Origin: Gnetum montanum
Lineage: Eukaryota; Streptophyta; Gnetopsida; Gnetales; Gnetaceae
Assembly (NCBI GenBank): GCA_015680685.1
Contig: MNCI01012629.1
Coordinates: 703,764-767,763, forward strand
DNA length: 64,000 bases
Reading direction: 5' to 3'
Under the pieces are notes generated by a model, which saw only the letters and a program-made list of their open reading frames with translations, made no database searches and was not told the DNA's origin. Below, in pieces: positions 11,414 through 22,834 of the stretch; the stretch's first letter is position 1, and the number at the start of each line of letters is the position of its first letter. Position numbers and translations under genes: made by a program.

Positions 11414-11826
11414 TGTTAAGAAATAGTATTGCTAGCATGATATTTTTATTTAATATAACATAGTAAAAATATAGATGACTTAAAATCTAAATTAGATTTT
11501 AAGATAACTTGAGATGATGTGAAAGAAGGTTTAGCTTGAGAAATGAATATTATTCCACTAAAGTTAGAGAAGTGTTAAGGAAACCATGAGACATATGAAG
11601 ATATACTTGGAAATAGCTTGCTTGTTAAGTAAGAAATCACATGTATTTATTATAATGGAAATTAATCGAATTTCATTACTTGATCATTTGCCCCAATTTG
11701 GCAAGGGCTTGGGAGTCACTTTTTGTTCTATTGTTTTTATGATAATGGCAATAGATGTGTGGTTGATTTTTGGCTTTCTTGCATTGATGGTCTCTCTTGA
11801 TTTTCTAACCTTAATTTTTTTTAACA
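11414..11826 (+). repeat. 5' LTR of element F
   Basis: Begins TGTTAAGAAATAG and ends TTTTAACA. It matches 18479-18894 over its whole length by eye, for example AGATATACTTGGAAATAGCT and TTGGCAAGGGCTTGG in both. The open frame at 11586-11873 is an accident of the LTR, since the right copy shows a similar one. Confidence 0.88.
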
Positions 11827-11845
11827 ACCACTATCAAAGAGGACA
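11827..11845 (+). other. Primer-binding-site-like sequence of element F
   Basis: ACCACTATCAAAGAGG directly after the LTR resembles a mutated TGGTATCAGAGC, the complement of initiator tRNA-Met used by many plant copia and TRIM elements. The match is imperfect. Confidence 0.45.
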
Positions 11846-12015
11846 AGGTTTAAGCGGAATGAGGTTTAATTAAATGCCCTTATATATATGTTTTATGTTA
11901 TGTTGCATTGATTAAATATTGTAGTAAATATTTTGTTAATGATGACGGTTTGCATACAAGGTTGTGAATGTGTTGAGGTTTCCATAGGTTTTATCTCTTT
12001 TACAATGGATGTTTT

Positions 12016-12020
12016 GCTAG
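12016..12020. repeat. Target-site duplication of element G, left copy (GCTAG)
   Basis: GCTAG here and ACTAG at 17919-17923 flank G. They match at four of five positions, as expected for an old 5-bp duplication. Confidence 0.75.
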
Positions 12021-12870
12021 TGATGAACCATGATTTTTTAGGCTCTGATATTGGACCCTTGATATAGGGTACACGATATCGTGGCCTCACTAGCAATATC
12101 AGATACACGATATCATGGTTCCTGTGTGAGCCTATATATATACAATTGGGTGCATGTGAGATTCATAGAAAAAGTTAGTGTTAGGGTAGGTTCTTTTTGT
12201 CAATTTCAATTCCTCTCAATCCTTTCCTTAGAGCATGCCCACAGTGTGATGATTGTAATTGTATGGAACCTTTATTCGAGTGTGATGTACTTGGACACGC
12301 ACATGACTGGCAATAAAGATCAAGATTACTTCATCATTGTAGCATTCACTTAGTTTTAATTGCTTACTGTTATTGTTATTTATTGCTTTCTTAATTAATA
12401 TTTCTCTACCCTCATTCCCTATCCTTGTTATTAAACACAGAATAGGTATGACTTAATCACGAGCATTTAAGTGTGACTACTTGGTATCCTAGTAGCATAC
12501 CTAGGACATGCGCTTGGTAATCCTAGTAGTAAGTACACAAGGTCCAAGATGTGTATGGATGATTAAGAAAAAATGCTCATCACGCTTAGGCTAGCTTAGA
12601 TTCTCTTCTCCCTTTCCCTCTTAACTTAAAACAAAGTTATTTTCCATTGTCTCTAGGAGTAGCATAGTGATAGGAAATACATCATACACCTCACTCTAGA
12701 CTAAACCATACGGGACAAAGCAAATACTAGTCCAATTGGGAAGATAGCGAACTACGATCAATGAGTAACTATCTAGATATCACAACTAGTCCATCTATGG
12801 AGTTTGACTGGATCATGCATGAATGCTTGTATTCATATGGTTGAGTGTAGGGGTACCTTGCCACTCATCA
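12021..12870 (+). repeat. 5' LTR of element G
   Basis: Begins TGATGAACCATG and ends CCACTCATCA. The partner is 17070-17918. It contains a TATATATATA stretch at about 12134 that could be the promoter. Most differences between the LTRs are C/T or G/A, a methylation-decay pattern. Confidence 0.92.
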
Positions 12871-12871
12871 T

Positions 12872-12889
12872 TACTGCCATTGCCGGGGA
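12872..12889 (+). other. Primer-binding site of G, tRNA-Asp type
   Basis: TACTGCCATTGCCGGGGA matches the complement of the plant tRNA-Asp 3' end (TGGCGCCGTTGCCGGGGA) at 14 of 18 positions and lies one base behind the LTR. tRNA-Asp priming is usual for Athila-type elements. Confidence 0.75.
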
Positions 12890-13019
12890 TGGTGCTAGTT
12901 ATCTAGATTAGTTATATCATACAAGATCGTCATAACAAAGTATTCACGATATATCTTTTAAAAAAGAAATTAATTTCAATTAATTTACACATGATTCACA
13001 ACGTCTCTCTCAAAGACTA

Positions 13020-14760
13020 TGACAATGCAACAACTAGTAAGGAAATTCATTGGAGAACCAACAAATTATATGATGATGAAGATGAAGTTTGGAGTACTCA
13101 ATTTGATGCAGGGATCTTGTATGTACATAAACAAAGACAACATCATCCCAAATCATAAATTAATAACCTACCTAGTGACAATGAACCCTTGCTAGTCATT
13201 AAGAGCCTAATGCATATACAAGAGGCTATTCAAATATCTCACAGGCATCGCAAGAAAAGCCATCTACCCAAGCTTCATTTAAACAAATTTTTAGGAGGCT
13301 ATAATTTAGATCTGCAACATTATTTACAAGCCTTCCATGATTCTTGTGTATGGAAAAATATTGATAATGGATGAAAAAAACTTAAGATCTTTCCTCTAAC
13401 ACTCATTGGCCAAGAAAAAGTATGGTATAGGTCCTTAAGACCAAAATCAATTCAACGTTGGCCAAAAATGGTAGAACTCTTCAATGAAATATATCAAACT
13501 TATGGAAGAGTGTCATCCTTGAGGAGACAAATCCAAGAGTGAAAACTAGCACAACATGAACCCTTGGACATGGCTTTAGAAAGATATTATGCATTGTTAA
13601 ACAACTACCTAGGCCATGAATTCTCCAAGGAAAGGCTAATGTATTACATCATGGATGGGCTTCATAATGAGACAAGGGAGACCTTAGGGATGTATGCCCC
13701 AAGTCAACTATATGAGCTATAGACCCATAAATTCCAAGATCTTATTAAGTGGGTAGCAAAAGAAAAAGGAGAAATGTCTAAATGGGAGAATGTTGAAAGC
13801 TCTCAATGAGACCAAAATATTGAATTAGCAAAGGTCCATGATCATGAAGTGGAGAAATCAACTCACCTCAAGGAGGTGGAATCATCTTTGCCAATACTAT
13901 AATCACTAGATGAACTTGAGGCAAATATTAATAAGATGATGGAATGGATACATGAAAAATGTAGAGAATATGCCAACACTATGAGAGGTAGAACCATGAT
14001 GAACCAAGAAGCAAGACAAAACACCCTTAGACAATTGGAAAGAAGGGTTGAAGAGAATAAGAAGTCAAGTACTAATCATACATATCAATGTAACATTTTC
14101 CTGTACAATCACCCCAAAGGTTAATGTCCAATCTTGTCACATTTACATGAGCATTGGGAAAGAATATTACATCTAGAGTTTGTACAAAAATACTATGTTC
14201 AATCATAGTGGCAAAGATCCCAGTCATGGCGGAGGCCACCCTCAAACTAGTCACACCCTTCATATCATCTGAACCCAAGTGCTTATTAGGTTCAGCACCC
14301 TGTTTCCCCAACTGGATTAACATCCTCTATCTCACCACATCGTTATCATTCTCCTAAATACTATCAACCCATATCCTCTACAACAAGACCACCACCTCAT
14401 GTACCTTATTCTTCTCCTCAACCTCAATATTCCCATCCTTCACCTCCTTCTACATTGCCACCAGTTGTTCCAAAAGATTTTACACCATAGCACCTACCCA
14501 TGAATGTCACTTGCACTACTATTTTCAATAGTAGTGGAGATCCTCCACAACACCAGAAGTGTTCTTTCTTTAGACATGACCATAGGAAGGGACCGCACAA
14601 TTCTGAGACCACTGCATCCTCCCACTTAGCACAAGTTCAACACTATGGTGCATCCTTCTCCTTGAATCCAACACCTTATGTTACCTTATCAAGGCCACGG
14701 ATCAAAACTCCAACAACTATGGGGCCTAATGAATATAGCCACATAGGAAGACATACCAAT
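13020..14760 (+). pseudogene. Gag protein of element G
   Basis: The gag domain reads PKLHLNKFLGGYNLDLQHYL at about 13270, KIFPLTLIGQEKVWYRSLRP at about 13386, then WPKMVELFNEIYQTYGR. LAQHEPLDMALERYYALLNN at about 13550 and YYIMDGLHNETRETLG at about 13645 complete it. This is the retrotransposon gag fold of Ty3/gypsy. A charged, partly coiled-coil-like stretch follows (MMEWIHEKCREYANTM at about 13936), then a Pro/Tyr-rich segment (14350-14480) and a Cys/His patch (HQKCSFFRHDHRKGPH at about 14548) that may be a worn zinc knuckle. It has at least six stops or frameshifts. Confidence 0.75.
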
Positions 14761-17057
14761 CCTTGAATACCATCTTACAATCACATGTGCCATAGTGGGC
14801 CAATTCCTTATTAATTAACCACATCTTATAACTTTTCCCACTATGTCAACATTAATCAAGTGTGTGAACCCCAATTTGGGCACATTCCAACCACCACATC
14901 AAAAGACACCAAATGGATTGGATATGACCAGGTCTCAATATTTCCAACATGTATGGATCCTAACCTTCCATTTATTAATTCTAGCCATGCTTAACCATTT
15001 AGTTATGGGAGATATCCTCCATTCTAATAAGCATAATTAATAAATATTTTTCCTTTTCTTTAATTTTACAATTTTTATTTTCCAGTTTTTCATCATTCAA
15101 TTTGTTCTTTTATCTTTTTATCCTTTTATGGGTAATCTCATCTATAAATAAAACACTCATGTGACTTGTTGGTTGAGGTGTTGTTCTATGCTATCAAGTC
15201 TTAGGTAACTAATTATTTGGATAGTGAGCCCATCACATCCACCCATCCATTTTATTAATAATAGGTTCCACTCTGGGTATGATGATATTCTTGTCATCAT
15301 GAAAACTTAAAAGTAATTTTGTGCTAATTATGCCTAGAGTGAAAAATGGACTAAGAGGGAATGGCCAGGGTGTGACATCAAGGAAACTTGTGGATTCTCT
15401 TTGGTGACATTTGTAGGTGTTATCATGTGGCCCGGTCATACTAAGATCCTTGTAGATCTAATGAGAAATGGGAGTAAGAGTACTAAAGGCACTCAATAGA
15501 GAAATGTAATGCTATTTTGGGGGGTCCCACTAGAAAGACATGCACCCATGCCTGAAGGTAGGTGGCTTCTCTAGATTACATAGCAAAAAAAAAAAGAGGA
15601 AGAGAAAAAAGAAAAAAAATAGAGAAAAAGTATGCTAAAGAAGCCAAGCAAAAAGTGAGAAATAGATCAAAACAAGTGTGCCAAAAATTTCCAATAACTC
15701 CTCCCTTAAAAAAAATTCCAAGTGATCATACGCCTTGCTATCATGAGGCTCTTATGATTGTCCATTGAATGAAACAATGCGATGTCACTAATTGGAGGAA
15801 TGGACTTCATCTTGATTTTGGAGAGATGGGCTAATGACACATTAATCACGTCCTACACTCAGGATTCATTGTGCCTTGGGTTAGTTACCTCATGTCCCAA
15901 TCTATGCAATCCCTTTTATAATTCACCTCATCTCACTGTTCATGTATTTGTGACCCATGTCTTGTGTAACATTGAATTCACACCTCATCACAGTGGTATC
16001 AACATGTGTGTGTTTTATGGAGCTAGTGTGGATTAAATCTAACCCTTTTAGTGCCTATGGACATTTTTGAGTATAGTTACATAAGGGCATGAAAGGTAGG
16101 AACCTACTTTGGGGAGGATCCACTTGTGTGACTTTTGTAATTTGTACTTTTTGCACACCACCACATCATTTTTTACCCTCCAAGTACTTCATTGTCAAAT
16201 CTATTCTTTCCTTTGTCATCATTTTATCAAACATTCATCAAAACCATTACATGTCCTTTTATGTGTCACCTAAATAGATCAGGTTCAACATTAAAATTTT
16301 AGGACAACTTTCTTGAAAAACTTTCTAACTCTAAAATCACACTAAGAAAAGAATTAAACATTTATTAAAGGTAATGAGTAAGGTATGAAATAACTAAACT
16401 TCCTTTAATAACCTTACCAGAAATTGATCTTTGTGTGATTATAGATGGCCCTTAAAATAGGAAAACAAAGACGATTTTCTCAAGATACAACTAAATGCCC
16501 AAGGGAAGGTGGAGGATAAGAACCTCATGTAGAACATGCAAAGCAGGAGGCACAATCATTCAGCATCCATCAAGGAACTCCTATCACTGCACAATCTAGC
16601 CAAGAAAAAGGTCGAGAGGTTAGGGCCCAAGCCTATGAAGAGGAATAATGACTATTTGTGACATTGCATGTCAAGGCCAATTAAGTGTTCCCATAGCTAC
16701 TGTGTCCATGGGAACTGTCAACTCCATCAAACATTGGAACATCAATATGGATTCCTCATAATCCTTGGATAGAAGAGGAGAAACGTTAGGTGCTTCTTCA
16801 ATAGTATCAACCTCAGAAGCCTAGTGTGCAGGACAAAGGAAAGGCACCTATGGAGGAGCCCCCACAACCAAGAACCCCATGAGTTCCACAAATTTTGTCC
16901 TTTTGTAATTCTGTGCTTGTGTCCCAATTTTGTTGTGTGCAATCCTCCACTTCAGCATGAATAAATTCCTAGTCAGTCAATAATCCCATACCTATCCACT
17001 ATGTAATCAATGGGGCTTGTTCTCATTTTTTTTGACTCAAGGATAAGTTTTCATTTA
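14761..17057 (+). other. Internal region of G without pol
   Basis: Short frames only. Pro/Tyr-rich codons continue to about 15040. A Lys/Arg-rich tract at 15585-15680 is purine-rich low-complexity DNA. Around 16440-16880 a Gln/Pro-rich frame is visible in pieces (QDTTKCPREGGG, then KGKAPMEEPPQPRTP). No protease, RT, RNase H or integrase motif is present on either strand. Confidence 0.6.
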
Positions 17058-17069
17058 GTTGTGGGGGTA
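17058..17069 (+). other. Polypurine tract of G
   Basis: GTTGTGGGGGTA lies directly before the TG of the 3' LTR, where the plus-strand primer is expected. Confidence 0.6.
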
Positions 17070-17918
17070 TGATGAATCATGATTTGTTAGGCTCTGATAT
17101 CGAACCCTCAATATCAAGTTCATGATATCACAGCCTCACTAGTGATATTGGGTACATGATATCATGGTTCCTATGTGAGCCTATAAATACACAATTGGGC
17201 ACATGGGAAAGTCATAGAAAATGTTAGTGTTAGAGTAGGATCTTTTTATTAGTTTCAATTCCTCTCAACCCTTTCCTTAGTGCATGCCCATAGTGTGATG
17301 ATTGTAATTATATGGAACCTTTATTTGAGTGTGATGTACTTGGACATGCACATGAATGGAAATAAAGATCGAGATTACTTCATCATTGTAGCATTCACTT
17401 AGTTTTAATTGCTTACTATTATTTTTATTTATTGATTTCTTAATTAATATTTCTCTACCCTCATTTCCTATCCCTGTTATTAAATATGGAATGAGTACAA
17501 CTTAATCATGAGCATTTAAGTGTGACTACTTGGTATCCTAGTATCATACCTAGGACATGTGCTTGGTAATCCTAGTAGTAGTACACAAGGTCCAAAATGT
17601 GTATGGATGATTAAGGATAGATGCTCAACACATTTAGGCTAGCTAAGATTCTCTTCTCCCTTTTCCTCTTATCTTAAAACAATGTTATTTTCCATTGTCC
17701 CTAGGAGTAGCATAGTGATAGGAAACACATCATACACCTCACCTTGGACTAAACCATACATGATAAAGCAAATAGTAGTCCAGGTGGGAAGATAATGAAC
17801 TACGATTAATGAGTAACTATCTAGATATCACAACTAGTCTATCTGCGAAGTTTGACTGGATTGTGCGTGAATGCTCATATTTATATGGTTGATTGTAGGG
17901 GTACCTCACTACTCATCA
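17070..17918 (+). repeat. 3' LTR of element G
   Basis: Begins TGATGAATCATG and ends ACTACTCATCA. It pairs with 12021-12870 and is followed by ACTAG. TATAAATA lies at about 17180 where the left LTR has TATATATA. Confidence 0.92.
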
Positions 17919-17923
17919 ACTAG

Positions 17924-18478
17924 TTTGTGGATATTATTTTTACAAAATTGCACATTGCCATTAGTTTTGTACTAATAGATTCAATAGATTTTAGTAGCTC
18001 AAATTTAAGTAGCAATGGTATAACATTTGGCCTAGTGTTAGTAGGAAAATGTATGGCATGATGAATGGTTTTTTTGCATGTATTTGTTGCTATTATCAAG
18101 AGATGAATTATTGTTGTAGGTAGTTACTGGTTTTATAGGATAAGTATTTCCTATGATTTTGTCACTATAAAAGATATAAAGTTCCTTATAGCTCATAGTT
18201 CTAATAATATGATTTTGCAATATGGAGTTTTCTTGTGAGGGAATTTCTAGAATTAATTTTGTTGCAAGATTATAGGTTTATATAGGTATCATAAGATGGA
18301 GATTTTTCTTATGATGGTTTCACAACAAAATTTTTAGTTGGATATACTTTGGTATTGCACCAGATGTTATGTAATCTTACTTTTGTATTCCACTAGAAAT
18401 AAAGAATTCAAATCAATGGAATGTATAGTATATTCTTAAGTTTTCTCTTCATGTTCATGTTGCCATTGAGGGAGTGAT
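17924..18478 (+). other. Right internal part of element F
   Basis: 555 bp of T-rich non-coding sequence that joins 11827-12015 when G is removed. A purine-rich GAGGGAG at 18468-18474 lies just before the 3' LTR and can serve as polypurine tract. Confidence 0.65.
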
Positions 18479-18894
18479 TATTAAGAAATAGCAATGCTAA
18501 CATGATATTTTTATTAAATATAATATTAAAAAATTCTATATGACTTAAAATCTAAATTAGATTTGAAGATAACTTAAGAATATGTTAAAGAAAGTTAAGC
18601 CTGAGAAGAACTAAAGATTATTTTAGTAAAGCTATAGAAGAGTTAAGGAAACCTTGAGATATCTCAAGATATACTTGGAAATAGCTTTATTGTTAAGAAA
18701 GAAATCACATGTGTTCATTATGATGGAAATTAATAGAATTTCATTGCATGATCATTTTCCCTGGTTTGGCAAGGGCTTGGAAGTCACTTTCTATTCTATT
18801 GTTTTTGGCATAATGGCATATGATGTATGGTTGATTTTTGGCTTTGCTATGCTAATGGTTTTTCTCAATTTTCTATCCTCACATTTTTGTAACA
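18479..18894 (+). repeat. 3' LTR of element F
   Basis: Begins TATTAAGAAATAG (G to A in the TG) and ends TTTTTGTAACA. It pairs with 11414-11826 and is followed by ACTTA at 18895-18899. Confidence 0.88.
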
Positions 18895-19570
18895 ACTTAT
18901 TGATGTGGGATAATTTCAAATACTTGTAGGAAATTTATTTGACCATTACAAGGCCAAATATTAGATATGTTGTTAGCTTTTTTAGCCAATTCATCCATGC
19001 CCCAAAAACTATCCATATGGAAGTTGTCAATAGAATTCTCAACTACTTAATGTCTTGCCTAGGAAGAGGAATTTGGATGAACGGAAATAAGCATGATGAA
19101 ATTGTTGAATACAAAGATATTAATAGGGAAATTCATTAAAATGACAAGCATTCAATCATAGGATAATACATCTTTGTTAGAGGCAACCTAGTTGAATGGA
19201 GGAGGAAGAAACACTTTGTTGTTACAAGATCTAGTGTAGAGGTGGAATATAGAGCTATAGCCACAAGTGAATGAATTTTGGTGAAAAACCTTCTTAAGGA
19301 AATAGGCATGAGTTTCTCTACACTAATCAAAATGCTTTGTCATAATCAAGCAGCAATTCATATTTCTTACAATCCAATCTTTCATGAAAGAAGTAAACAC
19401 ATAGAAGTTTATTATCATTTTGTTTGTGAGAAAGTTCAAGCAAAGATTATCAGCACTCCTTATATTTTCACTGAAGATAAACTTGCAAACATCTTAAACA
19501 AACATACATTGAAGACTAGATTTAAGTACCCTCTATCCAAGCTAGGATCTTTTGATCTCTACACCTAGCT
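18895..19570 (+). pseudogene. Copia E RT end and RNase H (3' fragment)
   Basis: Resumes pol of E after the F insertion. ITRPNIRYVVSFFSQFIHAP (about 18943) and VNRILNYLMSCLGRGIWMNG (about 19030) precede RNase H. RNase H then reads GNLVEWRRKKHFVVTRSSVE, EYRAIATSE, KMLCHNQAAIHISYNPIFHE (19330-19390), RSKHIEVYYHFVCEKVQAKI and LANILNKH. The final frame is open from 19278 to 19568. The Asp of the NQAA strand (CDNQ) is His, and the GYTDADW block is gone. Confidence 0.88.
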
Positions 19571-19580
19571 TCAGGGAGAG

Positions 19581-20040
19581 TGCTGAAGGTTAAATCTAAA
19601 CTATGAACCAACACTAATATCACAGAAACTATTCTTAGTTATTGCCATTTCCTTTATCTCTACAAACTACCTATTCACTATTATAACAATATGTAAACTC
19701 CTAAATTATTGTTGGAAATATCAATTATAATTCCACCCAAAATAGCTATAAGCCTAATGATAAATAATGTTGAGCACATTCAAATATAATTGAGTCAAAG
19801 GTGAAGAGGAATGTTCTTTCTTCCTTGGAATAAATATTATCTATAAAATTCATCTACTTTTCATAGTTATGCTAGTTTTCCAAAGAAAAATAAATTAAAA
19901 AAAAAGATCATCATAATAATATATATGTATGCATTGAAACAAAAAGTAACAAATAGACATCATGAACATGTATCATGCACTACAAGTTGATGCGTTTCTT
20001 GTAAAATACAAGGAGATTAATTCTACCTAAACAACTACCT
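19581..20040 (+). repeat. Probable 3' LTR of copia E
   Basis: Starts TGCTGAAGG after the tract TTCAGGGAGAG. The start is supported by position. The end is a guess because the 5' LTR of E is not in the window. Confidence 0.4.
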
Positions 20041-20380
20041 CATTTTATATTCATTTTCTTTCTGGTCATCTTGATTGCTGATTATGGTTTGATATTATAG
20101 TTTGTAATAGAAAAATAAATTCAAAATTAATGTGGAATGAAATGGAATGAATTAGACTATAAGTGTAGGACCAAGGATTGGAGGCCACATGGTTAGTAGA
20201 GGTAGAGCTAGAGTTAGAGGTAGTGAAGGTAAAGCCCTCCAAGCAGATAATATGGTCCAAGAAATGTGACAATAGAGTTGCATTGCCGTAGGTAGCCATG
20301 GAGCAACTGCTTAAGGTGGTTTTCAAGAATTGGATTCATTTAATGCATAGGAAAGGACTTATCAAACCCTATTTTTCTTA
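20041..20380. other. Spacer between copia E and copia D
   Basis: No domain is recognised on either strand. The 86-codon minus-strand frame is Ser/Thr-rich and looks incidental. Confidence 0.4.
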
Positions 20381-20795
20381 TGAAATTAATTAAATCTACA
20401 AATTGAAACCACAATGAAAACAAAAAAAACACACACAAAAATTTATGTGGGAAACCCCAAAGTGGGAAAAAACCATGAGAAATAGTGTAGAAATCCTTCT
20501 TTATTTGGAGAAAATATCCCAATGACACAAGCCATGATTGGTAACTTTCACAACTTGTTGCTATTGTGATACTTAAGTCCTTCATTCACACTTTTTTACT
20601 ATGGTTTTGGTGATGTGTAATACATCTTTCCACCCTTTAATTTATAGGAGAAAACAATAGTCTATTTTCTATTAAAAACTTTAGATAATTTTAGAAACTA
20701 CTAATCATATCTCAAGCAAAGATTAAAAAGCTAGAAGTTGATAAAAATAGAGGAAGGGTTTTCTTCACATTAATTGAAAGTTAATAATTGTTTCA
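20381..20795 (-). repeat. 3' LTR of copia D
   Basis: On the plus strand it begins TGAAATTAATTAAATC, matching TGACAAAATTAATTAAATC at the 5' LTR (27220). On the minus strand it starts near 20795 (TTATTAACTTTCAATTAATG, for TGTTAACATTTAGTTAATG in the duplicated copy). Confidence 0.75.
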
Positions 20796-21481
20796 CCTGA
20801 AGAAAAATTTGACAAATCTTCAAGTTAGAGATGCACTAGCTCCAAGCTGCATTCTTACATCTCCGCTATTCCAAGTTGTTTTGTGCAAAAAACATGCTCA
20901 TCCCTTGCAATCACTTTAGTCAATTCATTAAAAATATTTTTCTTCATGAAAATTTTCTACAAATTAATTAGCCTTCTTCAATAATATATCTAATAAAATG
21001 GTATTTAATATCAATATTTTTTATTCTATCATGATAAGCTAAACTTATTAGTAGATGTAAGGCACTTTCGCTATCATAGAAAATTTGATAACTGTCTTAG
21101 ATTATAAAGTTGGAAATTGATAAAAATACAGGAAGAGTTTTCTTCACATTAACTAAATGTTAACAATTCTCCTACTTGAAGAAAAATTTGATAAATCTTC
21201 AAGTTAGATATGCACTGGTTCCAAGTTGCATTCTTACGTCTCTACTATTCCAAGTTATTTTGCACAAAATAAGATGCACATCCCTTGCAACCACTTTAGT
21301 TAATGCATCAACAATATTTTTCTTGGTGTTCAATTTTTGCAAATTAAATAGGCCTTCTTGAATAGTATCTCTAATAAAATGGTATCTAATATCAATATGT
21401 TTTGTTCTATCATGATAAGCTAAATTTCTTACTAGATGTAAGGCACTTTGGTTGTCATAGAAAATTTGATAACTATCTTGC
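20731..21481 (-). repeat. Tandem duplication at the RNase H/LTR border of D
   Basis: Two direct copies of about 372 bp lie head to tail (about 20731-21104 and 21105-21481). Both contain the RNase H tail, the purine tract and the first 60 bp of the LTR. Shared blocks include AATAAAATGGTATYTAATAT and CTATCATGATAAGCTAAA on the plus strand. The inner copy (21105-21481) is the better preserved. Confidence 0.85.
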
Positions 21482-21968
21482 TTTACACTAAGAAACTAAA
21501 AAATCTTCATAACCCTAATAGCTCCTTACATGCTTCTATCAGTACCACATATTCAGATTTTGTAGTGGACAAAGTTAGTAGAGATTGAAGTTTTGACATC
21601 TTACTTATTGCAACACCACTTAAAACAAAAGCATAACATGTAGTTGAATGTCTGATATTGAAATCAGTTGCAAAATTTGCATCCACATAATTGCAAATAT
21701 TCAAATCATCATTTCCAAAACATAAATAGGTAGATTAAGTTCCCTTTAAGTATCTAAGAATCCATTTCATAGCAAGCCAATGGTTCCAACCATAATTATT
21801 CATATACCTACTAACAACACTTACTACATATGCTATATTTTGACAAGTGCATACCATAGCATACATTAAAGAGCCAACGACAAAAGTATATGGAATATAT
21901 TTTACTTTGGCACTTTCTTTTTCTATATTGGGACAATCTTTCTTAAATAATTGAAAATGAGAAACCAA
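21482..21968 (-). pseudogene. Copia D RT end and RNase H
   Basis: On the minus strand, YIPYTFVVGSLMYAMVCT, VVSVVSRYMNNYGWNHW and KWILRYLKGT (21968-21738) precede RNase H. ICNYVDANFATDFNIRHSTT, GVAISKMSKLQSLLTLSTTK and SEYVVLIEACKELL follow to 21507. DNQSALHLVRN lies in the duplicated block. The Trp of the usual ISWxSK strand is lost (ISKMSK). Confidence 0.88.
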
Positions 21969-21969
21969 A

Positions 21970-22834
21970 GGAGTACTTATAGGTTATTCTTTATACATAT
22001 TAAAACATTCTAACACTTTTCCAATACACTCACCTTGACTAAGCCATAATTTTTTCTACTTTTTATCTCTGTATATATGCATTTCAAGAATTCTTTTTAC
22101 CTATTCCAGATCCTTCATAGCAAATTGTTTGCCCATCTCTATTTTAAGTTTTATTTTTTATATATCATTCCCTATAATCAACATATCATCTACATATAAT
22201 AGTAAAATTATAAATTTATTTTTATCACTTGAGAAATAAATAGAATGATCAAGATCACTCCTACAATAACCCATTTTTTCATAAAAGAATCAAATTTTCT
22301 ATATCACTCCCTAGGAGCCTATTTTAAGCCATATAAGCTTTTCCTCAAATGACAGACATAATGAGGTTTATTTTGATCAAAAAATCCTTCTAGTTGATGC
22401 ATATAAATTTCTTCATTTAAAGAACCATGTAGAAAAATGTTTTTAACATCTAACTATTCTAACTCCAAATCTAAACAAGCAACCAATGAAAGAACGATTT
22501 GAATAGAATAATGCATAACAATTGGAGAAATTTTTTTTGTAAAATCAATTTCTAGTTTTTGATCATAACCTTTAGCTACTAGTCTAACATTATAAAGATT
22601 CCCTCCATTTACCTCATTCTATAAAGTAAAAATCCATCTATTTTCAAGTGCTTTACATTTCTTGCATAATTCCACCAATTTCCAAGTTCTATTCCATTGG
22701 TGTGAATTCCATTTCATTTTCATAGCTTCCTTCCATTTTAGTACCTTAGGACTTGCAAGAACTTCTTTCACTATTTTATGTTCACCACAATCTATATAAA
22801 GAATATAATCTTTAAATATAGCAAGATGATGCAT
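21970..22834 (-). pseudogene. Copia D reverse transcriptase
   Basis: KEVLASPKVLKWKEAMKMKW and TWKLVELCKKCKALENRWIF (22760-22620) are the RT start. Decayed frames run to about 22250. The catalytic box is intact: LLLYVDDMLIIG, with Tyr-Val-Asp-Asp encoded at 22196-22185. KLWLSQGECIGKVLE follows at about 22050. Several stops are present. Confidence 0.88.

Larger units (their letters stand above)
12021..17918 (+). mobile_element. Gag-only non-autonomous LTR retrotransposon G
   Basis: LTRs of 850 and 849 bp (TGATGA..TCATCA, a perfect 6-bp terminal inverted repeat) flank 4.2 kb. The internal part holds a primer site matching tRNA-Asp, a gag reading frame in pieces, a Pro/Tyr-rich stretch, and more than 2 kb without pol. 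Absence of protease, RT and integrase means it depends on another element. The tRNA-Asp primer and the gag type point to a Ty3/gypsy relative of the Athila/Tat group. Confidence 0.88.
11414..18894 (+). mobile_element. Small non-autonomous LTR element F (TRIM/SMART-like), split by G
   Basis: Two related LTRs of 413 and 416 bp (TGTTA..TAACA) flank an internal region that is only about 750 bp once the nested element G and its duplication are removed (194 bp on the left, 555 bp on the right). F alone is about 1.58 kb. It has no coding capacity that I can see. The strand is set by the primer-site-like sequence after the left LTR. Confidence 0.85.
10405..19585 (+). mobile_element. Ty1/copia retrotransposon E, split by element F
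   Basis: The pol of a second copia element is in two pieces: 10405-11413 and 18895-19585. The protein reads up to LGLTNSEPL, stops at the ACTTA duplication, and resumes after the second ACTTA with a DVG, LVG, ITRPNI stretch, the normal continuation of this pol. The rest of E upstream (gag, protease, integrase) is missing. After the RNase H stop a purine-rich tract (19571-19581) and a TG start mark its 3' LTR. Confidence 0.88.

Noticed and set aside
11586-11873. 95-codon ORF and its relative at 18654-18929
   Set aside because: Both lie within the two LTRs of F and resemble each other because the LTRs are copies. There is no coding signal beyond that.
15562-15768. Lys/Arg-rich small protein (nuclear-localisation-like)
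   Set aside because: The run is A/G-only low-complexity DNA and would look basic in this frame by composition alone.
12021-17918. G as a complete gypsy element
   Set aside because: No protease, RT, RNase H or integrase motif was found on either strand between the LTRs.
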